In this document: positions 33,239 to 40,746 of the stretch, one piece after another | How the letters are laid out: each line of letters starts with the position of its first letter | Position numbering within the stretch: the stretch's first letter is position 1 | Assembly (NCBI RefSeq): GCF_003285005.1 | Contig: NZ_QMFA01000010.1 | Span: 62,001-126,000 of the forward strand | Direction of reading: 5' to 3' | Source of the DNA: Paenibacillus sp. YN15 | GTDB lineage: Bacteria; Bacillota; Bacilli; Paenibacillales; NBRC-103111 | Length of the DNA stretch: 64,000 bases | The notes under the pieces: model-generated | Databases searched by the model: none | Told to the model about the DNA's origin: nothing | Seen by the model: the letters and a program-made list of their open reading frames with translations, nothing else | Program-made: the position numbers and the translations under genes

Positions 33239-34726
33239 ATGAAAACGATTGTTGATGTATCCAGGGAAATACCGGTTATTGCCGAGCCGGATGTGCTTGT
33301 TGTCGGAGGCGGCCCTGCGGGAATCGGGGCGGCGGTGGCGGCGGCCAGAGCCGGAGCCAAAACCATGCTGATCGAGCGTTACGGTTTTGTCGGCGGCAAT
33401 TTGACGGTGGCCATGGTTAACCCCCTGTTTACCTTTCATGATGTCAACGGCAAGCAGGTTATCCGCGGTGTGGCCGGCGAGGTGGCGGAGCGGCTGGTGA
33501 AATTGGCGGCATCGCCGGGACATGTAACCGATCTGACCTTTGACAATGCGTCCATGACGCCTTTTGATCCGGAGGGGATGAAGCTGGTTTTGCTTGACAT
33601 GCTGGAGGAAGCCGGTGTGGAGCTGCTTCTGCACACGACGTTCTCCGATGTGCTGGAGGAGAACGGCAGAATCACGGCCGTATTGGTCCAGAGCAAAAGC
33701 GGCCGCCAGGCGATTTGCCCCAAGTATGTTATCGACTGCTCGGCGGATGCCGATGTGATTGCCTGCGCCGGAGCGCCGTTTGTGAAGGGGCGTGAATCCG
33801 ACGGAGCAATGCAGCCGGTGACGCTTTTTTACCGGATCGGGGGCATTGATATTCCGGGACTGAAGGCATGGATGAAGGCAAACCGCCATTTGCTCAAGGA
33901 TTCCCCCACTGATGAGGAGATTGATGCACAAAGCGCGCTGGCGTTTCTGGGCATGAGGGAAATTATAAAGGAAGCGATGGAGAAGGGAGAGTATCCCAAG
34001 GATGCCGCGCCGCGCATTCTCATGTATGAGCTGCCGAGAGAGGGGCAATTTGCGGTGAACTGCACCCGCCTGCAGGGAATCGACGGGACGGATGTGCGCG
34101 ATTTGACCAGAGCGGAGATAGAGACGCGCCGTCAGGCGTGGGAGGTAACGGAGTTTTTACAAAAGCGGGTGGGCGGATTTGAACGTTCGTATATACTGGA
34201 TACCGGTGTGCAGGTGGGGGTGCGGGAAACCCGCCATATTATCGGCGATTATACCATGACCGAGGAGGATGTGCTGAACAGCCGGGCCTTCGAGGACGGG
34301 ATTGCCTGCGGCACCTTCGCCATCGATATTCATCCGCCGGAAGGGGAGCAGCAGGTTTTTACCGGCTCAGGCAGGGCGGTCTACGAAATTCCTTACCGCA
34401 GCTTGCTGCCGCAAGGGCTTGATAATGTGTGGGCGGCCGGACGCTCTATAGCGGCAACGCATCATGCCTTCGGTTCTGTGCGCGTCATGGCTACCGCTAT
34501 CGCCATCGGGCAAGGCGCGGGAACGGCGGCGGCGCTTGCGGCAGCGGAAGGTGCAACCACCCGTCAAGTCGATGTCAAGCAGGTGCGTGCGGCACTGCTG
34601 GCCCAAGGGCAATACTTGCTGGGAGAGGAGCTTGCCGATATTAGGGATGAAGGGCTGAGGCTTCACCGGAAGGATGGGTCCGGCGGCACCGCCTCCCACC
34701 ATAATCCGTTTCGGACGAAATCCTGA
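33239..34726 (+). CDS. FAD-dependent oxidoreductase
   Basis: Soluble flavoprotein (495 residues) of the FAD_oxidored group often found in sugar-utilisation loci of Paenibacillus. The dinucleotide-binding motif VVGGGPAGIGAAVAAARAG is near residue 22 and the second flavin motif VWAAGRSIAATHHAFGSVRVM is near residue 400. VIDCSADADV lies in between. AAAGGGGAG lies upstream of the ATG, and a TATAAT box at 33152-33157 is the probable -10. The divergent AraC regulator probably controls it. The substrate is unknown; family members are often annotated only as oxidoreductases. Confidence 0.85.
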   Translation: MKTIVDVSREIPVIAEPDVLVVGGGPAGIGAAVAAARAGAKTMLIERYGFVGGNLTVAMVNPLFTFHDVNGKQVIRGVAGEVAERLVKLAASPGHVTDLTFDNASMTPFDPEGMKLVLLDMLEEAGVELLLHTTFSDVLEENGRITAVLVQSKSGRQAICPKYVIDCSADADVIACAGAPFVKGRESDGAMQPVTLFYRIGGIDIPGLKAWMKANRHLLKDSPTDEEIDAQSALAFLGMREIIKEAMEKGEYPKDAAPRILMYELPREGQFAVNCTRLQGIDGTDVRDLTRAEIETRRQAWEVTEFLQKRVGGFERSYILDTGVQVGVRETRHIIGDYTMTEEDVLNSRAFEDGIACGTFAIDIHPPEGEQQVFTGSGRAVYEIPYRSLLPQGLDNVWAAGRSIAATHHAFGSVRVMATAIAIGQGAGTAAALAAAEGATTRQVDVKQVRAALLAQGQYLLGEELADIRDEGLRLHRKDGSGGTASHHNPFRTKS

Positions 34727-34755
34727 ATGTCCGGTTGGCCCAAGGCTGGCCGAGG

Positions 34756-34784
34756 TTGACATGGCCGCTCCGATTCTCTATACT
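34756..34784 (+). promoter_or_regulatory. Strong sigma-A promoter of the T-box/tyrS unit
   Basis: TTGACA at 34756-34761 and TATACT at 34779-34784 are 17 bases apart, placing the transcript start near 34791, just before the T-box stem I sequence. Confidence 0.8.
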
Positions 34785-34790
34785 GGCTGT

Positions 34791-35213
34791 AGCATATCCA
34801 GTATGCGTCGAAGAAGCCCCAGTAGCCGCTTTGAGACTGCGACGAAATAAGTACCGCTAATTTGCCGACAAAACTCCCTAAGGGCTTTCCGAAGGAAAGC
34901 CGGCATCGTAAGCACCAGCTAACCGTGGAGATTTTGTCAACAAAAGCGGGTACTAATATCCTCGCAGCTCTTTAATCCCTGTCCCAGCAAGCCGGGGGTG
35001 ATGGAACCCGGTACACATGAAGCGCGCGAATTACAGCTTTGGAGCATCCCGGCATAACCGGGCGGAAGGGCGGACGTTATCCCGCTTAAGAGCGGCTTGA
35101 GGGTTTGCTGTGTGCGCATAAAAGGCGCAAGGCAGAGCTTTTCAGGCAACATGGGTGGTACCACGGTTATAACAGCCGTCCCTGTGTCCGGCAACGGGCA
35201 AGGGGCGGTTTTT
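34791..35213 (+). promoter_or_regulatory. Tyrosine T-box riboswitch of tyrS
   Basis: Leader RNA that reads through only when uncharged tRNA-Tyr binds. Stem I begins with GAAGAAGCCCCAGTAGCCGC at 34810-34829 and resumes after an insertion with AATCCCTGTCC, the GGGGGTGATGGAACCC distal arm, and the specifier TAC at 35032-35034 within GCGAATTACAGC, followed by TTTGGAGC. The T-box sequence TGGGTGGTACCACGG lies at 35152-35166. The competing terminator pairs CCGTCCCT (from 35175) with AGGGGCGG and ends in TTTTTT at 35208-35213. The Tyr codon matches the downstream gene. Stem I is interrupted by a 138-bp element. Confidence 0.9.
34833..34970. mobile_element. 138-bp long-inverted-repeat element inserted in T-box stem I
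   Basis: The left arm (34833-34878, beginning GAGACTGCGACGAAATAAGT) pairs with the right arm (34923-34970); the reverse complement of the right arm begins GAGCTGCGAGGATATTAGTA. The arms share GACAAAA, GTACC and GCT blocks over about 46 bases. The centre (34878-34920) is a hairpin with GGCTTTCC/GGAAAGCC arms, also found twice after tyrS. TTT flanks both ends. Removing the unit joins AGTAGCCGC to TTTAATCCCTG, which restores an ordinary T-box stem I. It has no coding capacity. Confidence 0.75.
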
Positions 35214-35255
35214 TGCATTTTTCCCCATTTTCCAAGAAGGAGAGTACGTACACAC

Positions 35256-36515
35256 ATGAATATTATTGATGAATTGCAATGGCGGGACGCCATCAACCAG
35301 CAAACCGACGCGGAGGGCCTTCGCCAGCTCACCGAGGAAAAGGCGGTTTCCCTTTATTGCGGCGTGGACCCCACCGGCGACAGTATGCATATTGGCCACC
35401 TGATTCCCTTCATGGTGCTGAAGCGGTTTCAACTGGCCGGGCATCGTCCGGTTATCCTGATCGGCGGCGCTACCGGCACCATCGGCGACCCCAGCGGCCG
35501 CCAGACGGAGCGTTCCCTGCAAACTCTGGAGCAGGTGCAGGAAAACGTGGATAAGCTCACCGCGCAGATGAAAAAGCTATTCCTGACCGACGGGGATAAC
35601 CAGATTCGGATGGTCAACAATTATGACTGGACCCATAAGATCAATGTCATCGAGTTCCTGCGGGACTACGGCAAAAACTTCAGCATCAACGCCATGCTGG
35701 CCAAGGATGTAGTCTCCAGCCGTCTGGAGTCCGGCATTTCCTTTACCGAATTTGCTTACCAGATCCTTCAGTCGCTGGATTACCTGCATCTGTACCAGCA
35801 TGAGGATGTGCAGCTGCAAATCGGCGGCTCCGACCAATGGGGCAATATTACCAGCGGTCTTGACCTGATCCGCAAGAAGGAAGGCCCGGAGGCCAAGGCC
35901 TTCGGCCTGACCATTCCGCTGATGCTGAAGGCGGATGGCACCAAGTTCGGCAAAACCGCCGGCGGCGCCGTCTGGCTGGACCCGGAGAAGACCACTCCCT
36001 ACGAGTTCTACCAGTTCTGGGCCAACACCGATGACCGGGACGTGGTGAAATACCTGAAATACTTTACATTCCTGAGCAAGGAAGAGATTGATGCTTTGGC
36101 TGAAAAGGTGGAAAGCGAGCCTCACAAGCGCGAGGCCCAGAAGGCGCTGGCGGAGGAAATGACCCGCTTCGTTCATGGGGAGGAGCTCCTGGCCCAAGCC
36201 CAACGGATTACCGCTGCGCTGTTCAGCGGGGATATCAAGTCCCTGAGCGCGGAGGAGATTGAGCTGGGCTTTAAGGAAATGCCTACCTTTGAGGGCGGCC
36301 GCGAGCCCAAGAATATTGTGGATTGGCTGGTGGAGCTGGGACTGGAGCCCTCCAAGCGGCAGGCCCGGGAGGATGTTGCCAAAGGGGCCGTTTCGCTGAA
36401 CGGCGATAAAATCACCGATCTGGCCTTGGAGGTTACAGAGGGGCTGGCTATTGGCGGACGCTTCATTATTGTTCGTAAAGGAAAGAAGAACTACAGCCTT
36501 GTGAAACTGGCATAG
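35256..36515 (+). CDS. tyrS: Tyrosyl-tRNA synthetase
   Basis: Cytoplasmic enzyme (419 residues) that charges tRNA-Tyr with tyrosine using ATP. The class I HIGH motif is intact at residues 45-48 (SMHIGHLIPF), the second motif is KFGKT near residue 229 as usual in bacterial TyrRS, and the tyrosine-pocket stretch is QIGGSDQWGN. The C-terminal S4-like RNA-binding domain covers the last 70 residues. The start at 35256 is the first ATG after the T-box terminator. The GGAG site lies about 13 bases upstream, rather far. The open frame upstream overlaps the riboswitch and is not coding. Length is normal for the family. Confidence 0.97.
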   Translation: MNIIDELQWRDAINQQTDAEGLRQLTEEKAVSLYCGVDPTGDSMHIGHLIPFMVLKRFQLAGHRPVILIGGATGTIGDPSGRQTERSLQTLEQVQENVDKLTAQMKKLFLTDGDNQIRMVNNYDWTHKINVIEFLRDYGKNFSINAMLAKDVVSSRLESGISFTEFAYQILQSLDYLHLYQHEDVQLQIGGSDQWGNITSGLDLIRKKEGPEAKAFGLTIPLMLKADGTKFGKTAGGAVWLDPEKTTPYEFYQFWANTDDRDVVKYLKYFTFLSKEEIDALAEKVESEPHKREAQKALAEEMTRFVHGEELLAQAQRITAALFSGDIKSLSAEEIELGFKEMPTFEGGREPKNIVDWLVELGLEPSKRQAREDVAKGAVSLNGDKITDLALEVTEGLAIGGRFIIVRKGKKNYSLVKLA

Positions 36516-36596
36516 TTGGTGCTTACGATGCAGGCTTTCCTCTCGGAAAGCCCAGTTGATGTTTACGATGCCGGCTTTCCTACGGAAAGCCCTTAG
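36514..36596 (+). repeat. Two tandem copies of the hairpin core, after tyrS
   Basis: Copies at 36514-36553 and 36554-36596 each contain TTACGATGC and the hairpin GGCTTTCC/GGAAAGCC. They match the reverse complement of the centre of the T-box element at 34878-34920 over about 43 bases. The second copy ends CCCTTAGGAGG, so it supplies part of the ribosome binding site of the next gene. Confidence 0.85.
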
Positions 36597-36608
36597 GAGG
36601 TGATTCTG

Positions 36609-38474
36609 ATGAACGGCCCCATGATTGTGACGTTGGCTACACTGGTCGCCGCCTCGGCGCTGTTTATCTCCGGGAAGATCCGCGCCGATCTGGTGGCGGT
36701 GGCCGCCCTCATCGTCCTGATGCTTTCCGGCGTGCTGAAGCCCGAGGAGGCATTGGCCGGGTTTTCCAATTCCGTGGTGGTGATGATGATCGGCCTGTTC
36801 GTGGTGGGTGGCGGCATCTTCCGCACCGGGCTGGCCAAGCTGGTCAGCCGGAAGCTGCTCCAGCTGGCGGGAACCAGCGAGACCAAGCTGATGTTCATGG
36901 TGATGATCGCAACGGCTTCCATTGGAGCCTTCGTCAGCAACACCGGCACCGTAGCGGTGATGATGCCCATTGTGGTCAGCCTGGCCTTCAGCGCGGGCAC
37001 CACTCCGGGCAGGCTGCTTATGCCGCTGGCCTTCGCCAGCAGCCTGGGCGGTATGCTCACCTCTATCGGCACCCCTCCCAATCTGGTGATTCAGGAAGCC
37101 CTGAGATCGGAGGGCTACGGGGAGCTGAAGTTCTTTTCCTTTGCGCCAACGGGTGCAATCTGCCTGGTGACGGGGATTTTGGCCATGCTTTATCTGCGCC
37201 GCTTCCTCCCCAAAAGCGAAGGCGCCGCAGCTGCCAAAACCGGCAAGGGTTCGGCCGGAGAGCTGGAGCATGAGTACCGCCTGGCGGAGCATCTCCTGCG
37301 GGTCCAAGTGCTGAAGGATTCGCCTGTTTTGGACAAAACGCTGCTGGAGCTGCAGATTCCTTCGCGCTTTCAATTGACTGTCATCGAAATCCGCCGGAAA
37401 ATTTCCGCCCGCAACCAGATTTTCAAAACCATCAACCAGGAGGTTGCCGGGCCGGAGAGCATTATTCAGGAGGCGGATATCCTGTATGTTCACGGCCCTC
37501 GGGAGGATGCTTCGGCCTTCGCCGCGGAGTACGGGCTGCTCCTGCTGGACGCCCCGGACCCGGCAGAGACAGGCGGAAGCAAGGGCGGCGCGTACGCCAC
37601 CAGCGACATGGGCCTGGCGGAAGTAATGCTGACGCCCGAGTCCCGGCTTATCGGCAAGCTGGTGAAGGAGTCCGGGTTCCGGGAGAAATACCGGCTGAAT
37701 GTGCTGGGCATCCAGCGCAAGGACCAGTACATCCTCCAGCAGGTGAAGGAGGAAAAAATGCGCTTCGGCGATGCGCTGCTGGTGCAGGGGACCTGGGAGG
37801 ACATTGCCCTCCTGGCGTCGACTGCCTCCGAGGTGATTGTGGTGGGACAGCCTCTGGAGGAGTCCCGCAAAATCACCATGGACCGCAAGGCGCCTATCGC
37901 CGCGGGCATTCTGCTTTTGCTGATTGTGCTGCTGGTGACGGAATGGGTGCCTGCCGTGGCCGCGGTGATGATCGCTGCGGTGCTCACCGTCGCTCTGGGC
38001 TGTATCCGCGGCATGGAGGAGGCTTACCGGGCCATCAACTGGGAGAGCATCGTCCTCATCGGCGGCATGATCCCCATGTCCACGGCCATCGAGAAGACGG
38101 GGGCGGCGGAGCTTTTGTCCAGCGGGCTTGTGAACAGTCTGGGCCAGTTTGGGCCTTTGGCCCTGCTGGCGGGGGTATACATCACCACCTCCATTCTGAC
38201 CATGTTCATCAGCAATACGGCCTGCGCCGTCCTGCTGGCGCCCATTGCTCTGGCTGCGGCAACCCAGTTCGGGGCCAATCCCCACGCCTACCTGTTCGCC
38301 GTTTCCATCGGGGCCAGCATGTGCTTCGCTTCGCCGTTTTCTACCCCGCCCAATGCCCTGGTTATGTCGGCGGGCCGCTACAAGTTCAGCCACTACCTCA
38401 AGGTGGGCTTGCCGCTGCAAATTCTCATGGGCATCGTGATGATCATCGCCCTGCCGCTGATCTATCCGTTCTAG
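36609..38474 (+). CDS. SLC13-family permease with TrkA-C domains
   Basis: Inner-membrane transporter of 621 residues. An N-terminal hydrophobic block (about residues 3-200, VVMMIGLFVVGGGIFRTG and SNTGTVAVMMPIV) and a C-terminal block (about 425-620, FISNTACAVLLAPIALA and SPFSTPPNALV) form the DASS/ArsB-like fold with two SNT-type re-entrant motifs. Between them lie two TrkA-C regulatory domains (about 225-305 and 335-420). Proteins of this design take up dicarboxylates, sulfate or other anions with sodium. The substrate is uncertain. The ATG at 36609 has AGGAGG eight bases upstream; a GTG at 36600 overlaps that site. Confidence 0.88.
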   Translation: MNGPMIVTLATLVAASALFISGKIRADLVAVAALIVLMLSGVLKPEEALAGFSNSVVVMMIGLFVVGGGIFRTGLAKLVSRKLLQLAGTSETKLMFMVMIATASIGAFVSNTGTVAVMMPIVVSLAFSAGTTPGRLLMPLAFASSLGGMLTSIGTPPNLVIQEALRSEGYGELKFFSFAPTGAICLVTGILAMLYLRRFLPKSEGAAAAKTGKGSAGELEHEYRLAEHLLRVQVLKDSPVLDKTLLELQIPSRFQLTVIEIRRKISARNQIFKTINQEVAGPESIIQEADILYVHGPREDASAFAAEYGLLLLDAPDPAETGGSKGGAYATSDMGLAEVMLTPESRLIGKLVKESGFREKYRLNVLGIQRKDQYILQQVKEEKMRFGDALLVQGTWEDIALLASTASEVIVVGQPLEESRKITMDRKAPIAAGILLLLIVLLVTEWVPAVAAVMIAAVLTVALGCIRGMEEAYRAINWESIVLIGGMIPMSTAIEKTGAAELLSSGLVNSLGQFGPLALLAGVYITTSILTMFISNTACAVLLAPIALAAATQFGANPHAYLFAVSIGASMCFASPFSTPPNALVMSAGRYKFSHYLKVGLPLQILMGIVMIIALPLIYPF

Positions 38475-38496
38475 GGTGTGTATGCTCACCCTAGAC

Positions 38497-38521
38497 AGGC
38501 GTCCTCCGGGGACGCCTTTTT
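38497..38521 (+). terminator. Intrinsic terminator of the tyrS/SLC13 unit
   Basis: AGGCGTCC and GGACGCCT pair around a five-base loop and run into five T. A second hairpin, CTAGGGTG/CACCCTAG, lies at 38471-38494 over the stop codon. Confidence 0.88.
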
Positions 38522-38565
38522 CTTGTAGTGGGATGGGGCGTGGAGGAGTTGTCCTGGGGGCCAAA

Positions 38566-38740
38566 TGCAAAAGTGCATTTATTTCGAGCAGGTGGCCTCA
38601 ATTGGAGGGGCTATCCTGCAAAAGTGCAGTTATTTTGACTAAAATATGCTTTGTAGGCAGTTTGGGGCGGGAATAACTGCACTTTTTGCAATTTGAGGGG
38701 AGGGGAGCCGCCAAATGGGAGAAAATAGCTGCACTTTTAC
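38566..38740. repeat. Array 3: TGCAAAAGTGCA motifs at 51-52-bp spacing, orientation flips midway
   Basis: Consensus TGCAAAAGTGCAGTTATTTT. Direct copies start at 38566 and 38617 (51 apart). Inverted copies, read as TGCACTTTT, start at 38678 and 38730 (52 apart). The first half of each motif is itself a small palindrome (TGCA-N4-TGCA). The array follows the SLC13 terminator and no gene is visible inside it. Confidence 0.8.
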
Positions 38741-38749
38741 ATTATCGCT

Positions 38750-39060
38750 TCAGCCACCATCCCACTATTCATCCCAACACCTGCATTAATTGCGCTAATC
38801 CGCCGCGACCTCACACAAGTATCCTACAAATGCGTGATTACCCATCACCACCTCCACACCAATACCCGTTACCCTATCGCCACCCCCACACAAATACTCG
38901 TTACCCCATCGCCACCCGCCAAGCACGCTTTCCTCGACAACGCTTCGTCAACCCCCTCCGCACCCCCTCCCAACCCCTCCGTAATTACCCCTCCGTCTGA
39001 CCCCTCCGTCATTACCCCTCCGGAAAAGACGATCACTATAGCAAATCGAACCATCACCAC
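38750..39060. repeat. A/C-rich strand-biased region with short direct repeats
   Basis: The plus strand is almost devoid of G here. A 30-bp segment (CACACCAATACCCGTTACCC and onward) at 38855-38884 recurs at 38887-38916, 32 bases later. A 13-bp unit ACCCCTCCGT(A/C)ATT repeats from about 38973 to 39022. No gene or RNA is recognisable. Confidence 0.65.
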
Positions 39061-39061
39061 A

Positions 39062-39090
39062 TTGTTGTCACGCGCCGGCTAGCCTATAAT
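39062..39090 (+). promoter_or_regulatory. Predicted sigma-A promoter of the binding protein/xylanase operon
   Basis: TTGTTG at 39062-39067 and a perfect TATAAT at 39085-39090 with a 17-base spacer, 48 bases upstream of the chosen start. Confidence 0.7.
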
Positions 39091-39137
39091 GAATGAATCA
39101 TCCACCGAAATCCGGACGAAGGGAGGCCATATCGCAC

Positions 39138-40715
39138 ATGAACGCTGCAGGCTGGGCAAGAAGAACAGGGCTTATAGCGATGCTGATTCTCTTTGTGCTG
39201 GAAGCAACGGCTTGTTTCCCAGGCAGGGACAGCTCTGCTTTGCCCCCATCCTCGCCCCCCGCCGCAGCAGCCACCGGCAGCAACGCCGCGGCGCACGGCA
39301 CGCCCCTGCGCATGTTTGTGTCCAACAACGCCCAGCAAATTCCTGCAGGCAAGGCCATGAACCTGCCCACCGTGCAATATCTGGCGCGCCAGACAGGGAC
39401 GGAGCTGGATATCACCTTCCTGCCCCATGAAAACTACATGGAGCAGCTGCGGCTCAAATTCGCTTCCGGGGATATTCCCGATGTGCACATGGTCTGGGGC
39501 GCGGAAAATTCGGAGCTGGTGGCAAGCAACCTGGCCCTGGATTTGCGGCCGTACATCGACGCATATGGCCCCAACCTGCGCAAATTCATTCCCCAGTCCG
39601 CGTGGGATGCGGTAACCATGAACGGCAAAATTGTCGCCATCCCCCAGATTGCCCAAGGCAACGCTCCGGCTGAGCGGCTGCTGTTTGTCCGCAAGGACTG
39701 GATGGACAAGCTGGGGCTGGAGGAGCCTCAAACCTCCGGTGAATTTCTGGATATGCTCCGGGCCTTCCGGGACGGCGATCCCAACGGGAACGGTCTCCCG
39801 GATGAGATTCCTTTTTCCAGCCGCGAAAAATTGGAATGGGCCGACAATATCTTCGGCATGTTCGGCATTAATCCGGATTCCAACGTCTTGTACCAGGGGG
39901 AAATCATCCCCGGCTTTGTCCATCCGAATATGAAGGAAGCGTTGGGCTTTATGCGCACCATGTATCAGGAGGGGCTTCTGGACAAGGAGTTTCTGACCAA
40001 TTCCCGGGCCATGTGGGACCAGAAGATCAAGTCGGACCTGGTGGGGGTCTGGAACCATGTGGTGTTTGGCGTCTATGACCCGTGGCAGAAGGAGCTGAGC
40101 AGCCTGATTCCGGAAAAACGGCCCAATGTGGAGGCCATTTCCACTCCCAGGGGAGCAGGGTATGAGGGCAGCTTGGGACGGGTGGAAAAGCCGGTGCTCA
40201 AGACCTTCATTGTGTACAAGGAAACGAAGCATCCGGAGGCCGCTGTCCGCATGATGGACTGGCTTATCTCGGAGGAGGGGCAGCTGTTTGCCGAATTGGG
40301 CGTGGAGGGGATTTCCTATACCCGAAAAAATGGAGCCATCCAATACAACGCCAAAAATGACCGCGATCTCCGCTGGCGGTCGGCGGTGTTTATGCTCCAC
40401 GGCTTCCGGGATCAGGCCCAGAAGGCGCTGATCAACAATGAGGAGTCCTACCGCAAGCTGCTGCGGTCCATCGAAATTTCCCGCAAGGAGGGAATTCCCA
40501 ATCCAACCTCCGGCATGCCGCCGTCGGATACTATGACCAAGAAGCCGGATCTGACGTACAAAGGCACCTTCCAGGAAGCCGCCACTTCCATTATCCTGGG
40601 GGAAAAGCCGCTGGATACCTTTGATGATTTTGTGGCTGAATGGAAAACTCAGGGAGGGGAGGATATTATCCGGGAGATGACCGGCTGGTATAAGGCAAAT
40701 CGAGCAAATAAATAA
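39138..40715 (+). CDS. Extracellular solute-binding lipoprotein, LplA type
   Basis: Sugar-binding lipoprotein of 525 residues, distantly related to the one at 15163-16773. A basic N-terminus precedes the hydrophobic segment ending LEATAC, a lipobox with an uncommon -3 residue. The mature part contains KASGDIPDVHMVWG-like binding-protein sequence and FRDGDPNGNGLPDEIPF, an EF-hand-like loop shared by this family. GGGAGG lies 11 bases before the ATG. Only 31 bases separate it from the xylanase gene. No permease genes accompany it, so it may present ligand to the sensor kinase encoded downstream or share permeases encoded elsewhere. Confidence 0.87.
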   Translation: MNAAGWARRTGLIAMLILFVLEATACFPGRDSSALPPSSPPAAAATGSNAAAHGTPLRMFVSNNAQQIPAGKAMNLPTVQYLARQTGTELDITFLPHENYMEQLRLKFASGDIPDVHMVWGAENSELVASNLALDLRPYIDAYGPNLRKFIPQSAWDAVTMNGKIVAIPQIAQGNAPAERLLFVRKDWMDKLGLEEPQTSGEFLDMLRAFRDGDPNGNGLPDEIPFSSREKLEWADNIFGMFGINPDSNVLYQGEIIPGFVHPNMKEALGFMRTMYQEGLLDKEFLTNSRAMWDQKIKSDLVGVWNHVVFGVYDPWQKELSSLIPEKRPNVEAISTPRGAGYEGSLGRVEKPVLKTFIVYKETKHPEAAVRMMDWLISEEGQLFAELGVEGISYTRKNGAIQYNAKNDRDLRWRSAVFMLHGFRDQAQKALINNEESYRKLLRSIEISRKEGIPNPTSGMPPSDTMTKKPDLTYKGTFQEAATSIILGEKPLDTFDDFVAEWKTQGGEDIIREMTGWYKANRANK

Positions 40716-40746
40716 CTTATTTTACATAAAAAGAAAGGTGGATCAT

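Noticed and set aside
34934-34962. Promoter TTGTCA-17-TATCCT upstream of the tyrS specifier
   Set aside because: It lies wholly inside the inserted hairpin element and would produce a leader lacking the 5' part of stem I. The TTGACA-17-TATACT promoter at 34756 suits the full T-box. It could still be weakly active.
35577-38570. 997-residue open frame antisense to tyrS and the SLC13 gene
   Set aside because: It is a mirror of two well-supported genes, has low-complexity His/Gln/Arg composition, no ribosome site and no recognisable domain. Codon bias of the true genes removes stops on the other strand.
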